From: JACMNW01 sp043721855
GTDB taxonomy: Bacteria > Pseudomonadota > Alphaproteobacteria > Rhodobacterales > Rhodobacteraceae
NCBI GenBank assembly: GCA_043721855.1
Contig: JAYSPY010000037.1
Span: 1-49,243 of the forward strand
Direction of reading: 5' to 3'
Length of the DNA: 49,243 bases
Made by a program: the position numbers and the translations under genes. The notes under the pieces are model-generated. The model saw only the letters and a program-made list of their open reading frames with translations, did not search any database and was not told the DNA's origin. Positions 1 through 7,487 of the stretch are shown one piece after another. The stretch's first letter is position 1. Each line of letters opens with the position of its first letter.

Positions 1-48
1 TCCTTGATTCCGATCCTGCTGGTCGTCATCACGTCCTCGCTGTCTTGA
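1..48 (+). CDS. C-terminal tail of an unknown, probably membrane, protein (partial)
   Basis: An open frame enters from the left edge and ends at a TGA at 46-48. The 15 visible residues (SLIPILLVVITSSLS) are strongly hydrophobic, as at the end of a membrane protein. It lies on the side of the tRNA fragment expected to belong to the integrated element, so it may be the element's last gene. Too little is visible to name a family, and the frame could be open by chance. Confidence 0.25.
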   Translation, partial: SLIPILLVVITSSLS

Positions 49-193
49 TGAAAGAGCGTTAGGCAACCACATGGCTACCAGCTCGCAGCAAGAAACATAG
101 TGAGGAAGCAAACAATATCAATTGAAAGTCGTTATATATTCGACGGTTACCTGAAGGTTACAAACCAACGCAATGCCGAACAAACATCAGAGA

Positions 194-243
194 TTGCCCT
201 CCGAAGGCAGAGGTCACAAGTTCGAATCTTGTTGGGTGCACCA
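194..243 (+). tRNA. 3' fragment of tRNA-Arg(CCG), likely attachment site
   Basis: The fragment has a 5-bp anticodon stem (194-198 with 206-210), a 7-base loop CTCCGAA with anticodon CCG at 201-203, a 5-base variable region, and a perfect 5-bp T stem around TTCGAAT (221-227). The 3' acceptor strand TGGGTGC (233-239), discriminator A and encoded CCA (241-243) follow. The 5' acceptor strand and D arm are absent: nothing complementary to TGGGTGC occurs where it should, near 168-174. It is therefore not a functional tRNA. A breakpoint inside the anticodon arm is typical of integrase crossover sites. Confidence 0.75.
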
Positions 244-263
244 AGTTTTTAGATACACATGCA

Positions 264-300
264 AAAGCCCGCGGGCAGGGGCTACCGACGGGCTTTGCTT
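264..300 (+). terminator. Rho-independent terminator behind the tRNA-Arg fragment
   Basis: AAAGCCCG at 264-271 pairs with CGGGCTTT at 289-296, followed by a short T-rich stretch. Its position about 20 bases after the CCA end suits the native terminator of the original tRNA-Arg gene. This supports the chromosome resuming at this point. Confidence 0.55.
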
Positions 301-418
301 TCGTGGTGCCTTGGTAAAATCGTCAACACGATTTAGCAGGCGCGGTAATTATGTGGACTGACTGCTCGGATCATCGCCTGTTTTGTTAACACCTGTGTCA
401 ACATGGTGATGCTGATTG

Positions 419-459
419 GACCGGGTCTTTTACCGCATGCGGCTGTAAAAGACCCGGTC
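419..459. repeat. perfect 15-bp inverted repeat with 11-base loop
   Basis: GACCGGGTCTTTTAC at 419-433 is exactly complementary to 445-459. Inside it is a second palindrome, CCGCATGCGG (433-442). It begins 9 bases beyond the stop of the small minus-strand ORF at 468-629, so it could act as that ORF's transcription terminator, although no U-tract follows the stem on either strand. Confidence 0.6.
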
Positions 460-467
460 GAGGCGCA

Positions 468-629
468 TTACCGAGCGCGGGTTGATTTGAAAAGTGCGGC
501 ACTTCCGCCCGATGCGTTGGCCCAGTTGGCTTCTGCTATCATACGGAAAGTATTGCCTGATTTGCGCTGTACAAGTCCGGCCAGTGCAACGTGACGGCCT
601 TCGCGAGCTTTGTTCAAGAGATTGTCCAT
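468..629 (-). CDS. small hypothetical protein, 53 aa
   Basis: An ATG at 629 on the minus strand is preceded by AGGGAAG at Shine-Dalgarno distance and runs 53 codons to a TAA at 468-470. The product starts MDNLLNKAREGRHVALAGLV and ends KSTRAR; it is basic with no membrane segment, and I recognise no family. The stop is followed by the 15-bp inverted repeat, and a 17-bp palindrome lies about 57 bases upstream. A ribosome site, an upstream operator-like palindrome and a downstream hairpin together are more than chance ORFs usually have. The length is short and the overlapping plus-strand frame (403-594) cannot be excluded. Confidence 0.35.
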   Translation of the reverse strand: MDNLLNKAREGRHVALAGLVQRKSGNTFRMIAEANWANASGGSAALFKSTRAR

Positions 630-685
630 GGTGCGTCTTCCCTTTATTTGATTGAGGTTTTTTTAGGGTACCATTTACTTACCCT

Positions 686-702
686 TACAACTTACAGTTG
701 TA
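686..702. promoter_or_regulatory. operator-like palindrome
   Basis: TACAACT-TAC-AGTTGTA is a perfect 7+3+7 palindrome about 57 bp upstream of the start of the 53-aa ORF on the minus strand. Symmetry and length suit a dimeric repressor of the TetR, GntR or MarR kind. No regulator gene lies nearby. Confidence 0.35.
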
Positions 703-1444
703 TCCGCGGCACGATCATGTCAATTCCTGGGTATTTTTAAGGCCAGAGGGCTTTTCGCGGTTATTCAGCGGCGTCCGTCTGACGTTTGCATGTTTTAATT
801 ACGGCAAAAAGAAACAATTCCTGAATTTAACGCTTAATATCTAAGTTTTTACACCAAATAGAATAAAAAGAATCGCTCGCGATCAAGACTCCAGCCGCGC
901 AGACGGGACGGGCAGTTAAGAAAAAGTTTCCAGAACGGGCGGGATTGATGCTCTGCCATGGGTCGTCGATACGGATGTCGAAGCGCACTGCAAAAGGGTA
1001 TGGTCGGATGACCCAAGTGATGTAATCCGATAATATTGATTATGTAATAATGATAGACTATCGGATCAAACAGTACCGCTAATCCACCTGTTTGCGTGGT
1101 GGAAAGGCAAATCATGTCAGTCGTAGACGGTCACCGCGCCCAGTTTCATCGCCGGTTTGGCTGTGCCATAGGCCGCTTTCCACGGTGTTGTGGTCAACGC
1201 ACAGCGAGCGCGCAAGGCCTGTAAAGGCTTCGTCTTCTGTTTTGTCGCGTTTGAATGCACGGGTGCTGACACTCGGGCCTTTGCCACTGATGCTAAAGCG
1301 CATTTTTTCTGTAACAATGCAGCTTTTAATGTTTGCAAAGCATTTTACGAAACCGATAAACCATGCAAATTCTTGCCCTGAATTGTTGCATCAAACGAAA
1401 CATGGTCGTAAAACATGTTCATCGGGATTTTCTGAAAGTTCGCC
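703..1444. other. gene-poor interval before rpe
   Basis: I see no convincing gene here. The interval is AT-rich between about 770 and 880 and near 1020-1070, where ATCCGATA (1025-1032) and TATCGGAT (1059-1066) form an 8-bp inverted repeat 26 bases apart. On the minus strand a frame opening at the rpe start (ATG at 1446, MANFQKIPMNMFYDH) meets a TAA after 33 codons and stays open in the same frame to 1117. This may be a broken small gene, but neither half resembles a family I know. Confidence 0.4.
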
Positions 1445-2128
1445 ATGCCGCTGTCGCGCCCATTGATCATTGCGCCGTCCATTCTTGCGGCTGATTTCGC
1501 CAATTTTGGCGCTGAATGCCGTGCAGTCGAAGATCAGGGTGCCGACTGGGTGCATGTTGATGTGATGGATGGGCATTTCGTGCCTAATATCACCTTTGGC
1601 CCCGCCATGTGCGCAGCACTGCGCCCGCATATTCGCGGCGTCATGGATGTGCATTTGATGATCGCGCCGGTGGATTCTTATATCGCCGCTTTCGCTGCTG
1701 CGGGTGCTGACATCATCACCGCCCATATCGAGGCTGGCCCGCACATTCACCGCACCTTGCAAGCCATTCGAGATACAGGAAAAAAATCAGGTTTGGCGCT
1801 TAATCCCGGCACCGGGATCGAGGGTGTTGCGCACCTGTTGGATATGGTCGATCTGATCTGCGTGATGACGGTCAATCCTGGTTTTGGCGGCCAAAGTTTC
1901 ATCCATGCCCAGATCGAAAAGATCAAATCCTTGCGGCAAATGATTGGCGCGCGGCCCATTCATCTGGAAATCGACGGTGGCGTCACGGTGGATACTGCGC
2001 CATCAGTGGTGTCTGCCGGGGCCGATGTCCTGGTGGCAGGGTCTGCCGTTTTCAAAGGTGGCTCGGTATCCAACCCTGCCCCTTACGGCGTAAACATGCG
2101 CGCCATTCGGGCGGCCTGCGGGGCTTGA
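1445..2128 (+). CDS. rpe: ribulose-phosphate 3-epimerase
   Basis: This cytosolic enzyme interconverts ribulose 5-phosphate and xylulose 5-phosphate in the pentose phosphate and Calvin pathways. The 227 residues cover the whole TIM-barrel. Visible family signatures are the N-terminal IAPSILAADFANFG, the metal/catalytic segment VDVMDGHFVPNITFG with its Asp and His, DVHLMI, the VMTVNPGFGGQSF loop, and the phosphate-binding EIDGGV and VAGSAVF segments. Length is normal. The gene is convergent with the FAD oxidoreductase, only 11 bases separating the two stops. The tandem start is clear, since the conserved N-terminus begins within seven residues of the ATG. Confidence 0.95.
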   Translation: MPLSRPLIIAPSILAADFANFGAECRAVEDQGADWVHVDVMDGHFVPNITFGPAMCAALRPHIRGVMDVHLMIAPVDSYIAAFAAAGADIITAHIEAGPHIHRTLQAIRDTGKKSGLALNPGTGIEGVAHLLDMVDLICVMTVNPGFGGQSFIHAQIEKIKSLRQMIGARPIHLEIDGGVTVDTAPSVVSAGADVLVAGSAVFKGGSVSNPAPYGVNMRAIRAACGA

Positions 2129-2139
2129 TGCCCCCTGCC

Positions 2140-3324
2140 CTACACCACTGCGCGTTCTAAAAACGCCTGTCCAGACAGCACCCTGTCTACCGAAAGGTCT
2201 GACATATCAATGCTTTGCCAGCCCCCCGTCAGAATATGCTCGGCCACACCACGCCCCACGGCGGGCGATTGCTGCAACCCGTGGCCAGAGAAGCCATTCA
2301 TCACATACAGGTTAGGCACAACCGGATGCGGCCCCAAAATCGCGTTTTGATCCAGTGTGTTGTAATCATAATGCCCCACCCAATGCCGGATCACCTTGAC
2401 TGCATCAAAGCCGGGGGCACGCGCGTAAAGCTGTTCCCAAATCACGTCCTCGAACAAATTCAAATCCGGCTCGAAATCGTCAATGGCACAGGGGCCGTCA
2501 TCGTAAGGCACTGTAGCGGTAATCCAATGGTTTTGTTCGGGGCGCAAATAAAAGCCCGCATCAACCAATAAAGGCGCATCCGCATGGCGCGCGTTTGGTG
2601 CATCAATGACAAAAACCGTGCGTTTGCGCGGCTCCACCGGCAGATCAAGCCCAGCCATCCGCATAACGGCGGCCCCCCGCGTGCCCGCTGCATTCACCGC
2701 CGCGCCACAGGGCACCAGCCCGGCTTTTTCCAACACACCACCAACCACGCGCCCAGCCACAACCTTCATGCCGGTCACGCGGTCGGTGATAAACTGCGCG
2801 CCTTGCGCCCTGGCCGCTGCACGAAACCCGCCAAGCAGGCCCATATTGTCAAACCAGCCCTCCCCCTGCGGCCCGAAGGATCCCGCCACCAGGTCGCCCA
2901 CTTCCATCCAGGGAAACCTGGCATGTATCTGGTCAGGCGTCAGAATTTGGGTTGCCGCCCCAAGGCCGCGTTGCATCGCCGCCACCTCGGCCATCAGGGC
3001 CGCGCCGTTCGCATTGCCGGTGACAAAAAGATAGCCGTTTTCCTTGAACCCAAGCGATGAAACCTCACCCTGCGGCCCCAGATGCCCGGCGATATTGCGG
3101 ATGAAATCACTGCCGAAGCGGCTGATTTCCACATTCACCGCCGTGCTGAATTGCTGCCGGATCGAGGCTACCGACAGCGCCGTCGCCGCGCGCGAAAAGC
3201 CGGGATCCTGCTCGACCACCAGCACCGAAATCCCGGGCTGCATTCGCGTCAGCCAAAACGCAACCGAAGCCCCCATCACCCCGCCGCCAATGATCAGAAC
3301 ATCTGCTTTCAACTGGGTATTCAC
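2140..3324 (-). CDS. FAD-dependent amino-acid-oxidase-like oxidoreductase
   Basis: A DAO-family flavoenzyme of 394 aa, resembling sarcosine oxidase beta, glycine oxidase or D-amino-acid dehydrogenase, that would oxidise a secondary or D-amino acid. The dinucleotide-binding motif DVLIIGGGVMGASVAFWL lies at residues 9-26, the adenine-binding acidic residue is in VLVVEQD, and NAAGTRG and the C-terminal FSGHGLQQSPAVGRGVAEH are typical of the family. It starts with GTG at 3324 behind AAAGG six bases upstream. No heterotetrameric sarcosine oxidase genes adjoin it, so it probably acts alone. Substrate cannot be deduced from sequence. Confidence 0.85.
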   Translation of the reverse strand: MNTQLKADVLIIGGGVMGASVAFWLTRMQPGISVLVVEQDPGFSRAATALSVASIRQQFSTAVNVEISRFGSDFIRNIAGHLGPQGEVSSLGFKENGYLFVTGNANGAALMAEVAAMQRGLGAATQILTPDQIHARFPWMEVGDLVAGSFGPQGEGWFDNMGLLGGFRAAARAQGAQFITDRVTGMKVVAGRVVGGVLEKAGLVPCGAAVNAAGTRGAAVMRMAGLDLPVEPRKRTVFVIDAPNARHADAPLLVDAGFYLRPEQNHWITATVPYDDGPCAIDDFEPDLNLFEDVIWEQLYARAPGFDAVKVIRHWVGHYDYNTLDQNAILGPHPVVPNLYVMNGFSGHGLQQSPAVGRGVAEHILTGGWQSIDMSDLSVDRVLSGQAFLERAVV

Positions 3325-3450
3325 GGTCTGCCTTTCTGTGAGTGAAGCAAAGCTGCGCCATTGTAGTCTTGACGGGCTTTACAGGTAATCATCCGAGGCA
3401 AGCCCAAGCCAAATCCCATCTTCATCAACCCGGTAGAAGGGCTGCGGTAA

Positions 3451-3487
3451 CAAAACAAAACGGTGCAACCCTATGGGGCTGCACCGT
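3451..3487 (-). terminator. Rho-independent terminator after rpsB-tsf
   Basis: On the minus strand ACGGTGCA (from 3487) pairs with TGCACCGT (to 3460), followed by TTTGTTTTGTT. It lies about 80 bases beyond the tsf stop and in the right orientation to end the rpsB-tsf transcript. Confidence 0.8.
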
Positions 3488-3564
3488 CCTGTTTTCCAAA
3501 GGCAGCCTGATTAATCAAGCCCCGACTTCACGCACAAATTCCGGCCCGGAATTCTGGCCTGAAA

Positions 3565-4464
3565 TCAGCTCTTGCTGTGCATCTTGGCCACTTCGGCCGC
3601 GAAATCTTCTTTTTCCTTCTCGATGCCTTCGCCAACGGCCATTCGCACAAAGCCCACGACTGTCACGCCAGCTGCTTTTGCAGCTTCGGCAACCGTGATC
3701 TCCGGGTTCATCACGAACATCTGCCCCATCAACGTATTCTCCGACAGATAGCGCTTCATCCGCCCCGGAATGATGTTGTTTTGCACAACCGCATCCGGTT
3801 TTGGCTTGGCCGAGGCTGCGTTTTCTTCCATCGCCTTTTGGGTCTGCACGGTCAATTCGCGCGCCAGAACCGCCGGATCAATATCCGCTTCAGAAAGCGC
3901 CAGCGGGCTGGTTGCCGCCACGTGCATGGCGATCTGCTTGGCGATTCCGTTGTCGGTGCCGTTCACAGCCACCAACACACCGATCTTGCCCATGCCATCC
4001 GCCGCCGCATTATGCACATAGGATGCCACGAAATCGCCGGTGATCGACGCCATCCGGCGCAGAGACATGTTTTCGCCAATCCGCGCCACGGCTTCGGTCA
4101 GCGTCAGTTCAACCGACTTGCCGCCCAGATCCGCGGCCCGCAACGCATCGGTATCCGCTGCCGTCAGGGCCACCTTGGTGAAACTGGCAACCAGCGCCTG
4201 AAATTCCGCGTTCTTCGCCACAAAGTCGGTTTCGGAATTCACCTCAACCGTCACCCCGCGCCCGCCTTGCACAGCCACGCCAACCAGCCCCTCAGCCGCC
4301 ACCCGGTCAGCTTTCTTTGCAGCCTTGGCCAAACCCTTGGTGCGCAGCCAATCAACCGCCGCTTCCATATCGCCGTCAGTTTCAACCAACGCCTTCTTCG
4401 CATCCATCATGCCCGCGCCAGTAGATTCGCGCAGTTCTTTCACCATCTGAGCGGTGACGGCCAT
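3565..4464 (-). CDS. tsf: translation elongation factor Ts
   Basis: EF-Ts releases GDP from EF-Tu during elongation. The start is the ATG at 4464 behind GAGGAGA; the frame is open further upstream, but the conserved N-terminus AVTAQMVKELRESTGAGMMD follows directly. The 299-aa product has the UBA-like N-terminal domain (about 1-55), the EF-Tu contact motif around TDFVAKN, and the dimerisation subdomains. The C-terminal end is the usual helical module. It lies 77 bases downstream of rpsB, the standard bacterial rpsB-tsf operon, and is followed by a strong terminator. Confidence 0.96.
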   Translation of the reverse strand: MAVTAQMVKELRESTGAGMMDAKKALVETDGDMEAAVDWLRTKGLAKAAKKADRVAAEGLVGVAVQGGRGVTVEVNSETDFVAKNAEFQALVASFTKVALTAADTDALRAADLGGKSVELTLTEAVARIGENMSLRRMASITGDFVASYVHNAAADGMGKIGVLVAVNGTDNGIAKQIAMHVAATSPLALSEADIDPAVLARELTVQTQKAMEENAASAKPKPDAVVQNNIIPGRMKRYLSENTLMGQMFVMNPEITVAEAAKAAGVTVVGFVRMAVGEGIEKEKEDFAAEVAKMHSKS

Positions 4465-4541
4465 AGCGGCTCTCCTCAATATAAACAGGAATATCCCGGC
4501 AGGGCTAACCCCACCGGGTAACAATCTCGCGAAGCCCGGTC

Positions 4542-5300
4542 TCAGGCCTCAGCGACAGCTTCTTCAACAGGCGCGTCTTCCAACGCCCCCAGATCAACGC
4601 CTGCCGCACCCATCTGTGCGGTCATGCCGTCCAGTGCTGCACGGCTGATCAGATCGCAATACAGCGCAATCGCGCGTGCCGCATCGTCATTGCCCGGGAT
4701 CACATGCTCCACGCCCTTGGGCGAACAGTTGGTATCCACAATCCCGATCACCGGAATCCCCAGCTTTTGCGCCTCCAGAATGGCAAGACTTTCCTTGCCC
4801 ACATCAATCACGAACAACAGATCCGGACGCGCACCCATTTCACGGATACCGCCAAGTGACGCTTGCAGCTTGCCCTGTTCACGTTCGATGTTCAGGCGTT
4901 CTTTCTTGGTCAGACCCTCGGCGCCATGCGCCATCTGTTCATCGACCTGCTTCAGACGCTGGATCGACTTCGACACGGTCTGCCAATTGGTCAGCGTGCC
5001 GCCAAGCCAGCGGTGGTTCATATAATACTGCGCGCATTTTTCCGCTGCTTCCGCCACCGGCTTTTGCGCCTGCCGCTTGGTGCCCACGAACAAAATCCGC
5101 CCGCCCTTGGCAACCGTATCGCGCACCAGCTTCAGCGCCGCGTCCAGCAAAGGCACGGTCTGCGTCAGATCAAGAATGTGGATGCCGTTGCGATCGCCGT
5201 AGATGTATTCGCCCATCTTGGGGTTCCACCGCGCAGTCTGATGGCCGTAGTGAACGCCAGCTTCCAACAGCTGACGCATGGTAAACTCTGGAAGAGCCAT
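4542..5300 (-). CDS. rpsB: 30S ribosomal protein S2
   Basis: S2 is a late-assembling protein of the small subunit. The product is 252 aa and matches the family throughout: LEAGVHYGHQTARWNPKM near the N-terminus, IHILDLTQT, RWLGGTLTNWQT, the coiled-coil region KKERLNIEREQGKL, and PVIGIVDTNCSP. Its C-terminal tail is acidic and alanine-rich, as is common in alphaproteobacteria. The start is the ATG at 5300 with AAAGGA upstream; a 24-residue in-frame extension is not conserved and was dropped. First gene of the rpsB-tsf operon. Confidence 0.97.
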   Translation of the reverse strand: MALPEFTMRQLLEAGVHYGHQTARWNPKMGEYIYGDRNGIHILDLTQTVPLLDAALKLVRDTVAKGGRILFVGTKRQAQKPVAEAAEKCAQYYMNHRWLGGTLTNWQTVSKSIQRLKQVDEQMAHGAEGLTKKERLNIEREQGKLQASLGGIREMGARPDLLFVIDVGKESLAILEAQKLGIPVIGIVDTNCSPKGVEHVIPGNDDAARAIALYCDLISRAALDGMTAQMGAAGVDLGALEDAPVEEAVAEA

Positions 5301-5535
5301 GGTCGTATCCTTTCCGGTTTCAAATCCTCGGTAAGGCCACTCATCCCATTGGGGACAACCGGCGGACATCACGGGATTTCTCCCCGCTCAAGCCCAAGCC
5401 TCACCTGTGAAGTGGCGGTGCATTACGCTGCGTGGCCGCGCTTTGCAACCCCAAAGGATCAAACCACATTTGATCGCCACCACTGACACTGCTTCTTGCC
5501 TGCTTACGCACAGATGCTCTCCCCACCGCCCCAAC

Positions 5536-5556
5536 TTCCTTTTCGCCCAAATACTC
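5536..5556 (-). repeat. intergenic element, copy shared with 48479-48499
   Basis: Read on the minus strand this is GAGTATTTGGGCGAAAAGGA plus one base. It differs at a single position from the sequence at 48479-48499. Both copies sit between divergent genes, about 40-70 bp upstream of the plus-strand gene. It may be a dispersed repeat or a shared regulatory site. Confidence 0.5.
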
Positions 5557-5594
5557 ACCTTGACCCCCATCCCCAACCTTGCCAAACACCCCCT

Positions 5595-6485
5595 ATGACA
5601 ACCCCGGATATCCTGTGCATTGGCTCCGTCCTGTGGGATGTGATTGGCCGCTCGCCCACGTCGATGCGGCTTGGCTCAGACGTGCCGGGCCGGATTACGC
5701 AGGCCCCCGGTGGGGTGGCTATGAACATCGCCATCACCCTGCGCCGTTTCGGGCTGACGCCCGCCTTGCTGACCGCGATTGGCCGTGATGTGGAAGGTGA
5801 CGCTCTTGCCGCCGCCTGCGCGCGCATGGGAATGATCACCGACCATATTTACCGCTCCGATGACCTGCCGACAGACCGGTATATGGCGATTGAGGGTGCG
5901 AACGGCCTGATCGCGGCAATCGCCGACGCCCATTCGCTGGAGGCTGCGGGCGACAAGATTTTGCGCGCTCTTGGCAATGGCCGCCTGGGGTCCGTCGAAA
6001 CCCCCTACCAAGGCCAAATCGCCCTCGATGGCAACCTGACCGAATCCCTGCTGGCCGATATCGCGAAATCCCCGCTTTTTGCACGGGCGGACTTGCGCAT
6101 CGCGCCCGCCAGCCCCGGCAAAGCAACGCGGGTGCTGCCCCTTCTCACCAACCCCAACGCCACGATCTACCTGAACCTCGAAGAAGCATCGCTGCTGGCC
6201 AAAACCCGCTTCCCCGACGCAGCCACCGCCGCCAAAGCCCTGATAGCGCGCGGTGCCACCCGCATCCTTGTCACCAACGGCGGTCAGGCCACAGCCATGG
6301 GCAGCCAACACGGCGTCATCACCGCCACCCCGCCCCCGGTGCTTGTCACCCGCGTCACAGGTGCCGGCGATACTTTCATGGCCGCGCACATAGTGGCCGA
6401 ACAACGCGGTGCCACCCCATGCGACGCGCTGACCCACGCGCTGCGCACCGCCGCCGATTACGTATCCGGAGACATTGGTTCATGA
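5595..6485 (+). CDS. psuK: PfkB-family carbohydrate kinase, probable pseudouridine kinase
   Basis: A 296-aa ribokinase/PfkB kinase. The N-terminal PGGVAMNIAITLRRFG matches the substrate-binding PfkB signature, and the C-terminal VTGAGDTFMAAHI holds the anion hole and catalytic Asp of PfkB signature 2. It overlaps psuG by the 4-base ATGA. In PsuK/PsuG pathways the kinase phosphorylates pseudouridine to pseudouridine 5'-phosphate, which the glycosidase then cleaves, so the neighbour sets the likely substrate. The start is the ATG at 5595, where homology begins; a 33-residue upstream extension is proline-rich and unlike the family. No strong Shine-Dalgarno is seen. Confidence 0.85.
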   Translation: MTTPDILCIGSVLWDVIGRSPTSMRLGSDVPGRITQAPGGVAMNIAITLRRFGLTPALLTAIGRDVEGDALAAACARMGMITDHIYRSDDLPTDRYMAIEGANGLIAAIADAHSLEAAGDKILRALGNGRLGSVETPYQGQIALDGNLTESLLADIAKSPLFARADLRIAPASPGKATRVLPLLTNPNATIYLNLEEASLLAKTRFPDAATAAKALIARGATRILVTNGGQATAMGSQHGVITATPPPVLVTRVTGAGDTFMAAHIVAEQRGATPCDALTHALRTAADYVSGDIGS

Positions 6486-7405
6486 TTCTGCCCCTGAAAT
6501 TCACCCCCGAGGTTAGTGCCGCCCTCGCCGAAGGCCGCCCGGTCGTGGCGCTTGAATCCACCATCATCACCCACGGCATGCCTTATCCGCAAAATGTGGC
6601 TACCGCCCGCCTTGTGGAAGCTGAAATCCGCATGCACGGTGCCACCCCCGCCACGATCGCAGTGATGCACGGCGACATCCACATAGGCCTGACCGCAGAC
6701 GACCTTGTCACCCTGGGCCGGGCGCAAAGCGTCATGAAACTTTCCCGCGCCGATCTGGCCGCTTGTATTGCCACCGGGCAAACCGGGGCCACGACAGTTG
6801 CCGCCACCATGATCTGCGCCCATCTTGCGGGCATCGATGTCTTTGCCACCGGCGGCATCGGCGGGGTGCACCGCGGTGCGGACCAGACCTTTGACATCTC
6901 GGCAGACTTGCTGGAACTTGCGCAGACCCCTGTCACCGTGATTGCAGCGGGCGCAAAAGCCATCCTCGATATCCCCAAAACACTCGAAGTGCTGGAAACT
7001 CACGGCGTCCCCGTCATAGCCTACGGTCAAACGGATTTCCCTGCCTTCTGGTCGCGCTCCTCCGGCATACCCGCGCCGCTTTGCATGGATACACCTGCCC
7101 AGATCGCCGCCGCCCACCTGATGCGCGCACGCCTGCAACTTGCCGGCGGCCAGCTTGTTGCCAACCCGATCCCACAGGCTGCGGAAATCCCGCGCGCCGA
7201 AATCACCCCGATTATCGAGGCCGCGCTGCGTGATGCGAAAACCCAAGGCATCACCGCCAAAGCCGTCACCCCGTTCTTGCTTCAACGGATATTCGAGCTG
7301 ACCTCTGGCCGCTCTCTCACCGCAAACATCGCACTTGTGCTGGCAAACGCCCGCCTTGGCGCCGCTATCGCCGCCGAAATCACCCAAATGCGGGTCAAAG
7401 TCTGA
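6482..7405 (+). CDS. psuG: pseudouridine-5'-phosphate glycosidase
   Basis: PsuG reversibly cleaves the C-C glycosidic bond of pseudouridine 5'-phosphate to uracil and ribose 5-phosphate, with a metal-dependent Lys-based ring-opening mechanism. The 307-aa product has the family landmarks VALESTIITHGMPYPQN near the N-terminus, the GLTADDL segment, KLSRADLA, GATTVAATM, the glycine-rich FATGGIGGVHRGA and the SGIPAP region. Length is standard. The ATG overlaps the psuK stop, implying translational coupling, so the two proteins form a nucleoside salvage pair. Confidence 0.93.
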   Translation: MILPLKFTPEVSAALAEGRPVVALESTIITHGMPYPQNVATARLVEAEIRMHGATPATIAVMHGDIHIGLTADDLVTLGRAQSVMKLSRADLAACIATGQTGATTVAATMICAHLAGIDVFATGGIGGVHRGADQTFDISADLLELAQTPVTVIAAGAKAILDIPKTLEVLETHGVPVIAYGQTDFPAFWSRSSGIPAPLCMDTPAQIAAAHLMRARLQLAGGQLVANPIPQAAEIPRAEITPIIEAALRDAKTQGITAKAVTPFLLQRIFELTSGRSLTANIALVLANARLGAAIAAEITQMRVKV

Positions 7406-7487
7406 TCAAACCCGTGCAAATCTACCTTTGACATTGTCGTTGCCGATACGAATGCCTACATTCCGCCTCGCCATGCAGGATCAGCCA

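Larger units (their letters stand above)
1..243. mobile_element. right end (attR side) of a putative tRNA-integrated element
   Basis: The tRNA-Arg 3' half at 194-243 has no matching 5' half. The sequence at 1-193 is AT-rich, does not fold into a tRNA 5' half, and carries only the tail of one ORF. Elements that integrate at the 3' end of a tRNA rebuild the gene at one end and leave a displaced 3' copy at the other. The plus orientation of the fragment puts the element on its left, outside the window, and native chromosome on its right. No integrase gene is visible here, so this is an inference. Confidence 0.45.

Noticed and set aside
173..361. frame translated across the tRNA-Arg fragment
   Set aside because: The sequence is explained by tRNA structure and its terminator.
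403..594. 63-codon plus-strand frame overlapping the small minus-strand ORF
   Set aside because: Its first part is made by the inverted repeat and it has no ribosome site; the opposite frame is better supported.
849..1115. 88-codon minus-strand frame in the gap before rpe
   Set aside because: No ribosome site, odd composition, and no resemblance to a family.
3577..4521. 314-codon frame antisense to tsf
   Set aside because: His- and Arg-rich translation typical of an antisense shadow; tsf is certain.
6458..7387. 309-codon frame antisense to psuG
   Set aside because: Glycine-rich shadow of a well-supported gene.
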